Assembly (NCBI GenBank): GCA_002083405.1
Contig: LVWT01000033.1
Location: 1 to 64,000 of the forward strand
Source: Nitrospira sp. SG-bin2
GTDB taxonomy: Bacteria; Nitrospirota; Nitrospiria; Nitrospirales; Nitrospiraceae
Reading direction: 5' to 3'
DNA length: 64,000 nucleotides
Below the pieces are notes generated by a model. That model was not told the DNA's origin. It saw nothing but the letters and a program-made list of their open reading frames with translations, and searched no databases. Positions 44,551-54,570 of the stretch are shown piece by piece (the first letter of the stretch is position 1; each line of letters opens with the position of its first letter). Both the position numbers and the translations under genes were made by a program.

Positions 44551-46191
44551 TCAGTCTGGAACAAAGCGAGGCAGCTCGGTGGAGACGAGTTCGGCGAATT
44601 CGAGAAGCCGACGCTCGGCGGCAGTCTCGTCATCCTGCGAAAGGATTGGAGTCACCAAGCGAACCAGGGCTCCGTCGCTTCGATGCTTTATGACGGAATC
44701 CCAGAACAGGTAGAACTTGACTAGCCCTTCCTGGGCTAACAGACGATCCCGTTGCTTGAACCAATATAGAACGAGCTGTTTTTCGTCGCCCTTCTGAATC
44801 ACGGCTCGATTGACCGGAAAAGCTGAACCGGCCTGGAGCCTGGCATCAACCACATTAAGTGAGTTGATCGCCCACCCCCCGCCAGGAATACAAGCCGCAG
44901 GCGAATGAGGAGTCCGGCCCTTTTGCTGGGACCCATAATAACCGACATACAGATTGATGGCTTGACGATCATTCGCGTAGTTTGCGAGCAGATAGTCGTC
45001 GAGCTTCAAAACGTCCAAATACTGTTTCTCCATCGCCAGAGCAACACCCTGCCATGGCCCAAGCTGCATGCGGAAATCCAGAAATGCAGAACGTGATGGA
45101 ATAATTTCCTCGCTCTTCACCAAGGCCGACGAACCAACCGCCAGGATTCCGATCAACCCGAATGAACACCAGAGTTGAGGAGAGAATCTCAACACCCGAA
45201 CATCTGCCCGCATTGAAACGCCAGGCATTGGTTCCGATAACCCGCTTCTCTTGAGCCTGAGCAACTGCCCCCAATCTTTAGGGGAAGTACCTGCCGAAAC
45301 ATGGCCAAGTAGCCATATCTCACCAAGCACAATCCCTAGGCTTGCCACAAAGAAGATCCACCCCTCAAAAAAGTGGCCAAATCCCTCCGCAGCAGCAGAA
45401 CCGAAGTTATCCACCAACACTCCGATCATGCCTATTCTGAATCCGTTCAGCATAACCGCAATCGGCACACTGGAAAGAAACACGAGAGCGCGCTTCCAGA
45501 ATCGATCCTGATAGAGGTACGCACACAAGAGGCTCAAGGACACCAACGGAAACAGATAGCGAAGGCCACTGCAGGCCTCGACCACTTGGAGTTGGATGGG
45601 CCCCAGGTCAATGACGTTGCCTTCTTGATAGGCCATGACGCCGACCAATTGCAGACAGCCGACTCCGAGGGACGAAGACAGGAGTTGTAACTGTCCGGAG
45701 AGTGTCTGATGCAATAAACCGGGCAAGGGAATGGCCGTCAGCAAATACAGCAGCGGGAAAGCGCTGGTGCGGGCACCTTGAACGCCCACCACGCAGACTG
45801 TGAGGCCTGCCAGTATCATCCAAAATGAAATGTGAAGAAGAAAGTGAAGGGTGCCTGCCTCGCCTACGACAAACAAGATGCCCGCAGCCGCGACGATGAT
45901 GGCCCCCCACCAGGAGCCTCGTCCAACATGGGGCCAAAGCTCACGGCGGGCGTTCCAGATCAAGAAGAGGCTGATTACCGGGATGAAAAGACCATGGCTG
46001 TAATTGTCATCATAAAGCCAATTGTCGAGTAGAAAGGAGAGTGTGTCCGAATAGATATAAATAGCCAACGCGAGCGAAAGGATCAGGCCGGCCCAGCTCC
46101 TGAAAGAAAGAGGCGAGGCCTCCCGCTCTCCACACTGCGTCTCAGGCTGGGGCTGTATTGTCGTTTCGATCATGACAGGTCTGGTAGACAT
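44551..46191 (-). CDS. Exosortase fused to an EpsI domain
   Basis: A 546-residue protein. The N-terminal 300 residues form the eight-helix exosortase: catalytic C207 in VVEACSGLRYL, R252 in LNGFRIG and H273 in EGFGHFFEG. It cleaves PEP-CTERM tails of exported proteins, much like a sortase. The C-terminal 200 residues are an EpsI (DUF3485) domain (QLGPWQG, NLYVGYYGSQQKGRT, SPAACIPGGGW). Such fusions are known for exosortases serving VPLPA-type signals, and a VPLPA-CTERM protein lies at 14634-15605. GAGGG supports ATG 46191. A TTTAAC/GTTAAC/CTTAAA triple lies 139 bp upstream. Confidence 0.9.
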   Translation of the reverse strand: MSTRPVMIETTIQPQPETQCGEREASPLSFRSWAGLILSLALAIYIYSDTLSFLLDNWLYDDNYSHGLFIPVISLFLIWNARRELWPHVGRGSWWGAIIVAAAGILFVVGEAGTLHFLLHISFWMILAGLTVCVVGVQGARTSAFPLLYLLTAIPLPGLLHQTLSGQLQLLSSSLGVGCLQLVGVMAYQEGNVIDLGPIQLQVVEACSGLRYLFPLVSLSLLCAYLYQDRFWKRALVFLSSVPIAVMLNGFRIGMIGVLVDNFGSAAAEGFGHFFEGWIFFVASLGIVLGEIWLLGHVSAGTSPKDWGQLLRLKRSGLSEPMPGVSMRADVRVLRFSPQLWCSFGLIGILAVGSSALVKSEEIIPSRSAFLDFRMQLGPWQGVALAMEKQYLDVLKLDDYLLANYANDRQAINLYVGYYGSQQKGRTPHSPAACIPGGGWAINSLNVVDARLQAGSAFPVNRAVIQKGDEKQLVLYWFKQRDRLLAQEGLVKFYLFWDSVIKHRSDGALVRLVTPILSQDDETAAERRLLEFAELVSTELPRFVPD

Positions 46192-46823
46192 CAAGAACCC
46201 TCACGTACAGTCTCCACTGAGCAACCAAATAGGCAATCACTCCCGACGAAGTTCCGGCTCTCAAAGAACTCTGCTTTGTAGGGAGGCTTGCAGCATATCC
46301 AAACCCAAATGTGCAGGGGCCACATGATCTTTAAGTTTAAGTTAACTAATCGTTAAATTGGAGGGGCTTCTCGCACTCAGGCAAGAACTACAAGAGATAA
46401 AATACTCATGGAACTACTGATTATATGAAGCTAAATAAGCACACTGATGGATCAAAGACCACTTCTCTCCGAGCTGGATCACGCAATCGATCCTTCATAT
46501 GTCATCCGATGCAAGTCGCCCTGAATGAAAGCGAACTTTAGGCCGATCCTCAGATTTTCCTGTGATGGGGCTGGCTGGATAGTGGGAATGCCTATTCCGA
46601 TCGCATCTTCCGCTAATCCAGATTCATACTAGTCGTCTGAAATGCTCACGGTTAACTGCATCGTGTAGGCCTTGACTTGCTCCTTGATTCCAACTAGAGA
46701 GTACAAAGTAATTCAATCGGTTTCTTTCCCTGCGTGCAGGGTACAAAAGCCACCCCACAATCAAGAGCGTAGAAACAGGGTCACGGGTTATTCCCAATTC
46801 CCAGAAGCCTGCTCAAGAACGAA
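46192..46823. other. AT-richer intergenic region with Pho-like triple
   Basis: 632 bp without a supported gene, visibly richer in A and T than its surroundings. It contains the repeat element at 46330-46357. Nothing else recognisable; the composition suggests acquired or unselected DNA at the edge of the exopolysaccharide modules. Confidence 0.55.
46330..46357 (-). promoter_or_regulatory. Pho-box-like triple upstream of exosortase operon
   Basis: Minus strand: TTTAAC (46357-46352), GTTAAC (46346-46341), CTTAAA (46335-46330), 11-bp period, 139 bp from the exosortase start. Almost the same as the elements before asnB and gmd. Confidence 0.65.
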
Positions 46824-48213
46824 ATGATTGAGAATCTTCGCCAGCTCGGCACATCGGCAATGCAAACATGCATGGCCGGGCTGCTTTGGTTGTCCTTTTT
46901 GACCGGGTGTGGTCCCTCTGGAACCGACGGACCTCCCAGTGGCCAAAGCCCTAACAGCCAACCAGCTGCCCTATTAGATTTTCTACATCTGGGCGCAAGA
47001 CCCGTCTCGTTTCTCCAGGCTTTGGGCGCAAGCGAGGGTCGGGGTGGTCCGTGTCGCCGTGTTGGGAGACTCAGAAGAAGCTTCTCCAGGAGGAATGGGG
47101 TATGCGTATATTCCCCGCCTCAATTACGAAGCGTGGCGGCGCTTTGGAAACGTACCCGAATCCTTTGTCGCCGCTTACGGCTCTTATGGAGGCGGCACGC
47201 CATGGGGTGAGTGGCTTCTTCGAGGCGGAGCAGCTGCACCGGGAGCCTCACCTACACGCATCGCACCGGAGCGCTTGTTACCAAACATACAGGTTGCCGC
47301 CCATTCGACGAACGCGGGTGATCGGAATGTCAACGGCCAGTGGTACGGGCAGTTACCTGTTTTGCGACAGGATGCCGCGAGCGTCGCCCCTGAGGCGCTG
47401 GTTTCTACCGGTGCAAATTACTTTTGTACGGGGGGAGCGGTGCGAGCAGAAATCTTTGCCGCAACTTATCCTGACTCAGGGGAAGTACACTACATCGCTC
47501 GCCCAATCGATACCATCACTGGCGACTACTTCGCATTACCCACAGCGCAAGGAACTCTCACAATGGGTTTAGCCGCTGCAAACTACGCTATTAAGTCTAT
47601 GACAACCTCGCCCCTTCCGTATGCAGGGCACCGGTATCTTCAACTCGAATTACTGGGGAGTTCAAACACGGCTCTGACCGACATTATTGGAGTCCGGTTT
47701 AAGAGCGACGCGTGCCCACAAGGTATGGTCTTTCAAGGGTTTGCTTCTGGAGGCTATACCACAATCGACTTTCTAACCCGTCACTGGGACGCAGGCGCAT
47801 TGTTCCGTGCTTTGGGATTCCATGCGGCAGTGCTGCATCTTGGAGCGAATGACGCCGGTCGAGGGATCACTGCTGAGACGTACAAGGTGCATACGGAACA
47901 GCTGATCACCATGCTCCGCGCTTGGATGAACGATCCCGCATTCCCTATTGTCCTCATGAGCGATCCATTCCGAGCGGGGTGGCCGCCCACAATCCAGGAA
48001 GAATTCAACCGATTCGCTGGAGCCCACTTCGCCATTGCCCTGGCCGATCCGAACGTCTTGGTGATTAACTCCCGGCGCTTGATGGATGATCGTGGATGGA
48101 AGGAAGCACGACCCGACCGGATCGCTGAGGTCCTGCTTGATAACGTACACTATACGCCGCAGGGAGCTATCGAATTGGCCGGTGCGGAAATCACAACGCT
48201 TCTTGGACCTTAG
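46824..48213 (+). pseudogene. SGNH/GDSL-type hydrolase, apparent frameshift near the start
   Basis: A lipoprotein leader (ATG 46824; LLWLSFLTGC) is in one frame and the hydrolase body, from about 46978, in another. The body has VAVLGDSEEAS (nucleophile serine), LHLGANDAGRG (block with Gly and Asn) and LDNVHYTPQGAIEL (Asp-His pair), so the catalytic set is complete; between the first two is a beta-rich insert of about 240 residues. SGNH enzymes in such loci remove or transfer acyl groups on exopolysaccharide. One base gained or lost around 46980-47045 would join leader and body. The alternative is a leaderless protein from GTG 47044. Opposite in direction to neighbouring genes. Confidence 0.62.
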
Positions 48214-48216
48214 GAA

Positions 48217-48987
48217 TCATTTCAGAAGCTCGAGAAAAGAGTAGCATGCAGGCCGTGCCCCCTTCTTTCCTAGCTCTTGACTCGACAAAGCAGGGCGGAG
48301 TGGTACGTAAAAAGAGACGTGGCCAGACGGGGTAAGAGCTTTAGCAACGATGCCTTCGCGTGATAGTGCAGCCCCCCCCCAGGATTTGTTCCTGTAGAGA
48401 TACACCGCCTTCGACGGAATCGTAACTGTTTGATTCAAAATCTCCAGCGGACAGGTCTGAAGCAGCCATCGGATCGTCTTGGGGGTGAACACATTAATAT
48501 GCCCGACCTTGTCGAAGACAAAATCCGATTTCATTCTCATAGTTTCTTCCAAGGGGACCTCGACAAACAGATGCCTGGCTACACGGGCCGCTTCATACAG
48601 AAGCTTTCTGGGATGTTCCACATGCTCAATCACATGACTTAAAATCACCAGGTCAAAGGCATGATCCTCGTATGGGATCGCATACCCGTCGAACAACCTG
48701 CACTCCTTCAATTGCGGAATCTGCTTGTTCATAATCGTCTGGACGCCGGTCGGAGAAATTTCGAGCGCACACAACTCCTCGCCGAATCCACGGTCCGATA
48801 ACCGTTTCAAGACCGATCCCTCTCCCGCTCCGACTTCGAGTATAGTCCGATGAGAAACGTCGCCGCAGAGAGCGATGACGTTCTCCGCTTTGTCCAGCGC
48901 GCCCAGCCATCGCCACTCGGAATCTCCTTCCGCATAGTAATCCGCGTAATTCTTTCTCAGATGGTCACTGACGGCGGTGTCGGTCAT
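48217..48987 (-). CDS. Class I SAM-dependent methyltransferase
   Basis: A 256-residue methyltransferase. ILEVGAGEGSVLKRL is motif I (SAM binding), ALEISPTG motif II, and DLVILSHVIEHVEHP the methyltransferase-11 signature. It probably methylates a sugar or lipid-linked intermediate of the exopolysaccharide. GAGGAG lies 7 bases before ATG 48987, which overlaps the FkbM gene stop by 4 bp. Confidence 0.82.
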   Translation of the reverse strand: MTDTAVSDHLRKNYADYYAEGDSEWRWLGALDKAENVIALCGDVSHRTILEVGAGEGSVLKRLSDRGFGEELCALEISPTGVQTIMNKQIPQLKECRLFDGYAIPYEDHAFDLVILSHVIEHVEHPRKLLYEAARVARHLFVEVPLEETMRMKSDFVFDKVGHINVFTPKTIRWLLQTCPLEILNQTVTIPSKAVYLYRNKSWGGAALSREGIVAKALTPSGHVSFYVPLRPALSSQELGKKGARPACYSFLELLK

Positions 48988-49691
48988 GGAGAAACTCCTC
49001 TGCATGCTTCAAGAGGCTCATCGAGCACGAACGTCGCCGCCCATCCGACAAGCCCCGCAAACTGATAGCCATAACAGCTCAACATGCGCGTCCAGCGAAT
49101 AGCCTCGACGAATGCTGATGCACCTTCGAACGTAAACGCCAGAATCTTAGGGCGGAGATGATCGGCCATCATACTTCGAAGCACTTCATATTCAGCCCCC
49201 TCGATGTTCAGCTTTAAAAGATCGATGCGACCGTGGCCGCGCTCCTTCATCAATGTCGCCAGACGCCTGCAAGGCGCTTCAAAATATTCTCCGCTCATTC
49301 CAGCGCGGAGAACTGAGTGCGAGACATACTGATCGTTGGTCGGCGCATAGAACCTGAGCGTCGCGTCTTCAGACCATAGTCCGACAGGACTGAAATGAAA
49401 CTTCTCTGCATTCCGCATTCTGTCTTCCGCAAAACGGATCGCGCGCGGGGTGGGATCGAACGCATAAACCGTAGAATCGAATTGCTTCAGCAGGCCAACT
49501 TCAAAAGCGAGGTCTTCTCCCACCCCTGCGCAATAACAGATGCTCTCAGGTCCCAACAAATCGGCCGGAATTCGCCAATGACTCAATCGAGCGAGAAGCC
49601 CCTCGTACCTCCGGCGCAGGAGGAGTTGAAGCAACGGGCCCTCCAGATGCCACCGGCTAAATGCGCGTACCCTCTCGCAAAGAATGCTCAT
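48984..49691 (-). CDS. FkbM-family methyltransferase
   Basis: A 235-residue SAM-dependent O-methyltransferase of the FkbM type. Motifs: ICYCAGVGEDLAFEVGLL, VYAFDPTPRAIRFAED and LLKLNIEGAEYEVLRSMM, the last being the FkbM signature. Its target is probably a hydroxyl of a sugar residue. Overlaps the next methyltransferase gene and belongs to the EPS operon. Confidence 0.82.
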   Translation of the reverse strand: MSILCERVRAFSRWHLEGPLLQLLLRRRYEGLLARLSHWRIPADLLGPESICYCAGVGEDLAFEVGLLKQFDSTVYAFDPTPRAIRFAEDRMRNAEKFHFSPVGLWSEDATLRFYAPTNDQYVSHSVLRAGMSGEYFEAPCRRLATLMKERGHGRIDLLKLNIEGAEYEVLRSMMADHLRPKILAFTFEGASAFVEAIRWTRMLSCYGYQFAGLVGWAATFVLDEPLEACRGVSP

Positions 49692-49697
49692 GATGGA

Positions 49698-50627
49698 TTA
49701 CTTACGTTTGAGATCCTGGACCGTCGACGGCGAAGTGCGATCCTCCAGCGTGCGAAGAAACTGCTTGGTCACAGTCCACCAACCGGCCTCGTCATCCCAC
49801 ATCGCAGGGCCATTGTCGGCCCAGCCTCCCCACAGAACGACTCCATCAGCATACTTTCTCACAGTATCCAGCTCTAGCTTCCAATACTCATCGGGCAGAT
49901 AACGTTCCCCGACAAAAGGGTTAGAATTGTGGTATTGAGGCCAGAGAAACACCTACACGGGTTTGCCCGTAGCGAGACGCCTCGCTTCGATCAGCTGAGC
50001 GGTGGCATAGGCCACCCAACCTTTTTGGTCCACATAGAATGTGTACAACGACGGAAATAGCACATCGACCAAACCCACGAGGGACAGAGCCCGCTCGCTG
50101 TCTGCGACCCATTCCAGGTGTAACGCCGAGGAAGGCCGTTCAATGGCTCGCCAGTAATCGATCATGGGAACGATTCCGTACAACCCGACAGAACGATCAG
50201 GTACAGCCTCGCGAAACCAGCTCAACACCGCCGCATATTTGGCAACGCTCTCCTGCGCAGTTGCGGCCGACACTTTGTGCACAGTGGGAGATGTCAGCCA
50301 ATGTTCGATGTCGATGACGACCGGAACTCCCAGTGCCTGCGCGCTCGATGCGACCTCGCGCACACGCGCTCTTGTCGGCAGCGGCTCCATGTTTTGGCCC
50401 GGCTCCCAAAACTCATGACCGTATATGATCTTGATGGGCTTGACACCGAACGACGAAAGATTCGGCTTGTTCTTATATAAAGTTCCATCGAAAACAGTGA
50501 AGATTTTAGCAGGCTGTGCGTGAAGCGACGGGATAACAGGATGATGCCATTGCTCGCCACCGATCAAGAACACGCTCAACGCCGCAGCGATTGCAGGCAA
50601 CAGATACAGCTCCCGTCTGGATGTCAT
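49698..50627 (-). pseudogene. Glycoside-hydrolase-like protein, interrupted by TAG
   Basis: Two pieces in one frame separated only by TAG at 49953-49955; together about 308 residues. A signal peptide starts it (YLLPAIAAALSVFLIGG). VPVVIDIEHWL places acidic residues at a strand end, then LYGIVPMIDYW, VDVLFPSLYTFYV and, after the stop, FLWPQYHNSNPF and DGVVLWGGWAD: the layout of a TIM-barrel glycosidase, reminiscent of hyaluronidases (GH56). The stop falls where Tyr would fit (KPV-x-VFLW). It may be a dead gene or a sequence error; an intact copy would be a polymer-trimming lyase or hydrolase. Confidence 0.62.
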
Positions 50628-51859
50628 TGTGCAGCTCCTCTCACCTGCTCCAAGCCTTCATGGATCAGCGAGTGCCATTGTTGCATGGCGATCCGTTGGT
50701 CAAAATTCATCTCAAAGGCCCGCCTTGCATTTCTTCCGGCCGCATCTACCATCTCGCGGTTGCCAGTCAATTCGAGGATTCGGTCGGCCAACACCGAGGC
50801 ATGCCCTGGTGCCACAGTCCATCCGCAGGCATGGGCTTCTATAAGCCGCGGGATTTCTCCTGCTTGATCCCCGACACACAACGTGGGCCGGCCCGCCGCG
50901 GCAATGCCATAGAATTTGCTTGGGACAATCAGCCCTTCCAGGGAAGGAATCAACGACACCACATGGACATGGGGAACACCGAGACTCAGTTTCAAAAGCT
51001 CTCTGGGCTGATATGGCTTCAGCACAATGTTCTTGAGACCCCGTTGTTCTGCAAAGCACACGATCGAGGCTCGTTGAGCGCCGTCTCCGATCAGCAAGAA
51101 CACGATGTCTGGATTCGCACTCAGCCGTTCTGCCGCTTCCAATAGCGTGGTGAACTCGTGCGCGCGCCCCATGTTTCCCGAATATCCGACCACGAATTTG
51201 CCTTCGAGGCCCCACTGGGCGAGCAGCGCGTTCTCCGGTCGATCGATGGGACAAATCTCCTCTCCGTCGGACCAGTTGTGAATCACGCGGACCCGATCTT
51301 TCGGTATCCCCTCTTGAAGAAGCCGTTCGGCCATCCCGGTTCCGATTACCACGTTGCACCAGGCCACATTCAGGGAGTTGTTGCGCAGACCGCGCAGAAC
51401 CGCCCCAAACATTCGATTCTTCACAACGTCTAGTGCTTCCGCCACTTCAGGAAAGAGATCTTGAATCCAGTTGATCAACGCGGCCCCACGCCATCGCGCA
51501 ACGATCGCCGCAACAACCGAGATCATCGGAGGATCGGTCTTCGCCACGACGATGTCTCCGGAACGGGCCACTCGGAACAGCTCCCAGGCTGCGCCGATAT
51601 AAAAGGTCGCGTAATCCAACAAGCGGCCGAACAATCGCGCACGCCCGAAACGCGACGTCGCAATGCGTCTTATCTCGACACCCTGGACTACTTCGAAGGG
51701 AGGAAAGGCACGAGTGGGATCGTCATACGCCTGGGCGCTTGTAATCACGTGAATCTCAAACTCTCGTGTCGCGAGATAGAACGCCAGATCGGTAAGCATC
51801 TGGCTCGTAGCCGAGAGGTCAGGATAGAAGAAACGATTGATGAAAATAATCCTCGGCAT
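50624..51859 (-). CDS. GT4 glycosyltransferase (WbuB-like)
   Basis: A 411-residue GT-B enzyme. N-terminal INRFFYPDLSATSQMLTDLA and C-terminal VPSKFYGIAAAGRPTLC match the WbuB-type aminosugar transferases; VVGYSGNMGRAHEF and LLIGDGAQRAS mark the donor-binding domain. It adds a sugar, possibly an N-acetylated aminosugar, to the lipid-linked repeat unit. Overlaps the glycosidase-like gene by 4 bp. Confidence 0.85.
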   Translation of the reverse strand: MPRIIFINRFFYPDLSATSQMLTDLAFYLATREFEIHVITSAQAYDDPTRAFPPFEVVQGVEIRRIATSRFGRARLFGRLLDYATFYIGAAWELFRVARSGDIVVAKTDPPMISVVAAIVARWRGAALINWIQDLFPEVAEALDVVKNRMFGAVLRGLRNNSLNVAWCNVVIGTGMAERLLQEGIPKDRVRVIHNWSDGEEICPIDRPENALLAQWGLEGKFVVGYSGNMGRAHEFTTLLEAAERLSANPDIVFLLIGDGAQRASIVCFAEQRGLKNIVLKPYQPRELLKLSLGVPHVHVVSLIPSLEGLIVPSKFYGIAAAGRPTLCVGDQAGEIPRLIEAHACGWTVAPGHASVLADRILELTGNREMVDAAGRNARRAFEMNFDQRIAMQQWHSLIHEGLEQVRGAAQ

Positions 51860-51868
51860 GATACCGGC

Positions 51869-52699
51869 TCAAATAGGAAGGCCATTTTCACGTCTTTGGA
51901 GTTCCTGCATTTTGATGACAATCATATATTCGTAGATTGACTGGAGCACACAATAGGTCAGTCCTGCTCGACCGTCCAGAAACCCTCGGTTAACGATATA
52001 CAGATAGAGAAACTTCAACAGCGGCCTAAGCGGCATTCTGAACGACAGAGCTTTAAGCGCCTTGCGCCGGACGGCCGGATCTCTACTGAGCACAGAACCT
52101 CCGTCAGAAAAGCCGGCGGCACGCTCTTTCAGCCCCTGCATCGCCTCCATAAGCGAATACTTATTATGTTTTTCGATCCACTCCGTGAGACCCTTGCTGA
52201 AATTATAGTGAAGCAGTTGCCCCTGGAGATAGCCGTGCGGACCGTTGATCACCGGCGTCGGATTGACCAAACGTTCAAAGCGAATACATGGAGGCTTGAA
52301 GAAACGCATGATACTGCCGGGCGGCATGGCATGTTTGATCCACTTCCCCATGAACATGTTTCGCCTGCCACAGTAGAAGGCCACTTCCGATCTCGTCGGA
52401 TCTTCGGCGATTGCCTGAATTTCTGCCGCAAGTTCGTCCGTCATCCGTTCGTCGGCGTCGATATAAAACACCCATGGATGCTTGAACGTAATATGCTCCA
52501 AGGCCCAGTTCTGGTGCGCTGCCCAATTGTCGAACCGCCGCTGCATGACCCGGGCACCCCCCTCTTCAGCGATCTTCACGGTCCCGTCGCTGCTGAAAGA
52601 ATCCAGCACCACCACATCATCGAACCGACCCATGCTAGCCATACAGGCTGGTAGGTTATTCTCTTCATTCAGCGTGAGTACCAAAATAGATACGCTCAT
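51869..52699 (-). CDS. GT2 glycosyltransferase
   Basis: A 276-residue GT-A enzyme: VSILVLTLNEENNLPACM opens the nucleotide-binding fold, VVVLDSFSSDGT follows, and FYIDADERMTDELAAEI holds the DxD metal site. It resembles the WaaE/KdtX subgroup, which transfers glucose or related sugars. C-terminal hydrophobic residues suggest membrane association. Follows the GT4 gene on the same strand. Confidence 0.85.
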   Translation of the reverse strand: MSVSILVLTLNEENNLPACMASMGRFDDVVVLDSFSSDGTVKIAEEGGARVMQRRFDNWAAHQNWALEHITFKHPWVFYIDADERMTDELAAEIQAIAEDPTRSEVAFYCGRRNMFMGKWIKHAMPPGSIMRFFKPPCIRFERLVNPTPVINGPHGYLQGQLLHYNFSKGLTEWIEKHNKYSLMEAMQGLKERAAGFSDGGSVLSRDPAVRRKALKALSFRMPLRPLLKFLYLYIVNRGFLDGRAGLTYCVLQSIYEYMIVIKMQELQRRENGLPI

Positions 52700-52798
52700 C
52701 GATGTTCTACTTGATTACCGTACTGAACAGTTCTTTGCGAGACTTTCCTGTCTCCTCCAACGCGCGTCTCCCAGCAAAGAGTACGCTGATCAGTAGCT

Positions 52799-53377
52799 TC
52801 ACCTTTCTCGTCGTCCGATCTGTCTTGCCGGATTTCCACCCACCACCGTCCAAGCCTCTACATTCCGGTACACACTCGACCTGGCACCCACAACCGCACC
52901 TTCACCGATCGTCACACCAGGCCCTATGAAGGCATCCGCCGCTATCCAGGCTCGTTCCCCCACCACAATCGGTGCAGTGACGAGCGGCATTGTGGGATCT
53001 TGATAGTCGTGCGTCGCGGCGCAAAGAAAACTATACTGACTGACGGTTGCCCATGCCCCAATCACAACCCGGTCAACGCAATAACAATCTACATCCGGCC
53101 CAAGACAACTGTGGGCCCCCATCTCCAAATTCCACGGCGCCCAAATTCTGGCTGATGGATACGGGTGGGCGCCGGCTCCAATTTGAGCGCCGAATAGCCG
53201 CAGCCAGAACCGCCTCCAACCATGAAGGCTTCTCGGACTTGGGCGAAAAGCCAACAGCCACACCACTCGCCAGACAACGCGCACGATGCGATTGGACAGC
53301 GGATGCGGATTTGCATGGTCCGGCATCTCCGCGGCATCGGCAGGCGGTTCAGTCGTCGTTGGAAATTTTCGGTCCAT
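52799..53377 (-). CDS. WcaF-type hexapeptide acetyltransferase
   Basis: A 192-residue O-acetyltransferase with left-handed beta-helix repeats: IGAGAHPYPSARIWAPWNLE, SCLGPDVDCYCVDRVVIGA, TVSQYSFLCAATHDYQ (catalytic His), then IVVGERAWIAADAFIGPGVTIG. Sequence is close to the colanic-acid WcaF group, so it probably acetylates a sugar of the polymer. Start chosen at ATG 53377, just after the glycosyltransferase stop; ATG 53326 is possible. Confidence 0.8.
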   Translation of the reverse strand: MDRKFPTTTEPPADAAEMPDHANPHPLSNRIVRVVWRVVWLLAFRPSPRSLHGWRRFWLRLFGAQIGAGAHPYPSARIWAPWNLEMGAHSCLGPDVDCYCVDRVVIGAWATVSQYSFLCAATHDYQDPTMPLVTAPIVVGERAWIAADAFIGPGVTIGEGAVVGARSSVYRNVEAWTVVGGNPARQIGRRER

Positions 53378-53403
53378 ATCAGTTTGACCGGAAACGCCGA
53401 TAC

Positions 53404-54567
53404 CTATCGTGCGAGTTCGACGCATTCTGGTTTCCGCCCTCCGTTCATCAGCCAGGAATACACTGAATACAGTTGCGACGTGACGGTAGCCCAAGAAAAC
53501 TGCTCCTGGACGAACTGCCGCCCGCGAGAACCGATGGCTGCACGCGCCTCGTCATCGAGGGCCAGCAGATGGCGCAATCCCTTGGCAATACCATCAGGGG
53601 TTGCGCTTATCTGGATAGCAGCCCCCGTCTCCACGGCTTGCGGCAGACGGCATTGAGGCGTCACAAGAACAGGGAGTCCGTAGGCAAACGCCTCCAAGGC
53701 GCTGACCGGGAGTCCTTCGCTTAATGACGGTAAGATGAACGCGTGACTTCTGGAAAGCAGTTGGTGCTTGTCCTCGCCGAATTTGGGCCCCACGAATCGC
53801 ACGCTGTCCTCGAGCTTCAATTCCCGGCTCATGGCTTTGAGTTCCTGACCATGGCCGCCATCGTCCCACCCGGCAAGGACGAGTGTCCATTGATCGTGTC
53901 GCCGCCCCTCCGTACGCTGTAGCGCATGCCATCCTCGAAGCAAATTGACGAGCCCCTTTACCGCATGTAGCCGTCCCAGATACAGCAAGGTCCTCGTCGG
54001 ACTTGCCATTCGAACTATAGAGCTCACATCTGGCACATCAATCCCGATTGGAATGACCGCTACTGGATTGGCCAAGCCATAGGCACGAATCGACTTCAGT
54101 TCGTTCGGAGACAGCGCCAGCAGGCAGGCTGCATGACGAAGATGCGACCGCTCGTACAGCAATCCGGCCAATGCCTTCCTCCAGCGGCGATGACTGAGCG
54201 GCCAGGGGTCCAACATACCGTGCGTGCTGATCAAGGATGGTTTTCTGGTCATCGCAGTCCATCTCCGACCGACAATAGACGTATACGTCCAGATGCCATG
54301 AACGTGGAGCAGATCCAACTGTGCATGACGCACTCCCGAAAACAAACCAGGCGCATAAAACAAACTCTTCGGCCCAGCCCCCTGAAAGAGATGGACCTTG
54401 ACATCACCCCACTGCGGCAAGTCTTCAAGAGATCGTTCGTCTTCAAGCCCGAAGACTTCAACCTGCTGCGTATTGTGCCTGTGCAACTCAATCGCGCTGC
54501 GTCGAACCGCTTCAAAGATTCCACCAGCTCTGTGAGACAACGACGCGCTAAGGAGGCCGATCTTCAC
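53404..54567 (-). CDS. GT4 glycosyltransferase
   Basis: A 387-residue GT-B enzyme. MKIGLLSASLSHRAGGIFEA with HVHGIWTYTS in the acceptor domain; TLLYLGRLHAVKGLVNLLRG and FILPSLSEGLPVSALEAFAYG in the donor domain. One of several sugar transferases building the repeat unit; the linkage cannot be predicted. It lies 3 bp after the preceding GT4 gene on the same strand. Confidence 0.86.
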   Translation of the reverse strand: MKIGLLSASLSHRAGGIFEAVRRSAIELHRHNTQQVEVFGLEDERSLEDLPQWGDVKVHLFQGAGPKSLFYAPGLFSGVRHAQLDLLHVHGIWTYTSIVGRRWTAMTRKPSLISTHGMLDPWPLSHRRWRKALAGLLYERSHLRHAACLLALSPNELKSIRAYGLANPVAVIPIGIDVPDVSSIVRMASPTRTLLYLGRLHAVKGLVNLLRGWHALQRTEGRRHDQWTLVLAGWDDGGHGQELKAMSRELKLEDSVRFVGPKFGEDKHQLLSRSHAFILPSLSEGLPVSALEAFAYGLPVLVTPQCRLPQAVETGAAIQISATPDGIAKGLRHLLALDDEARAAIGSRGRQFVQEQFSWATVTSQLYSVYSWLMNGGRKPECVELAR

Positions 54568-54570
54568 GCC

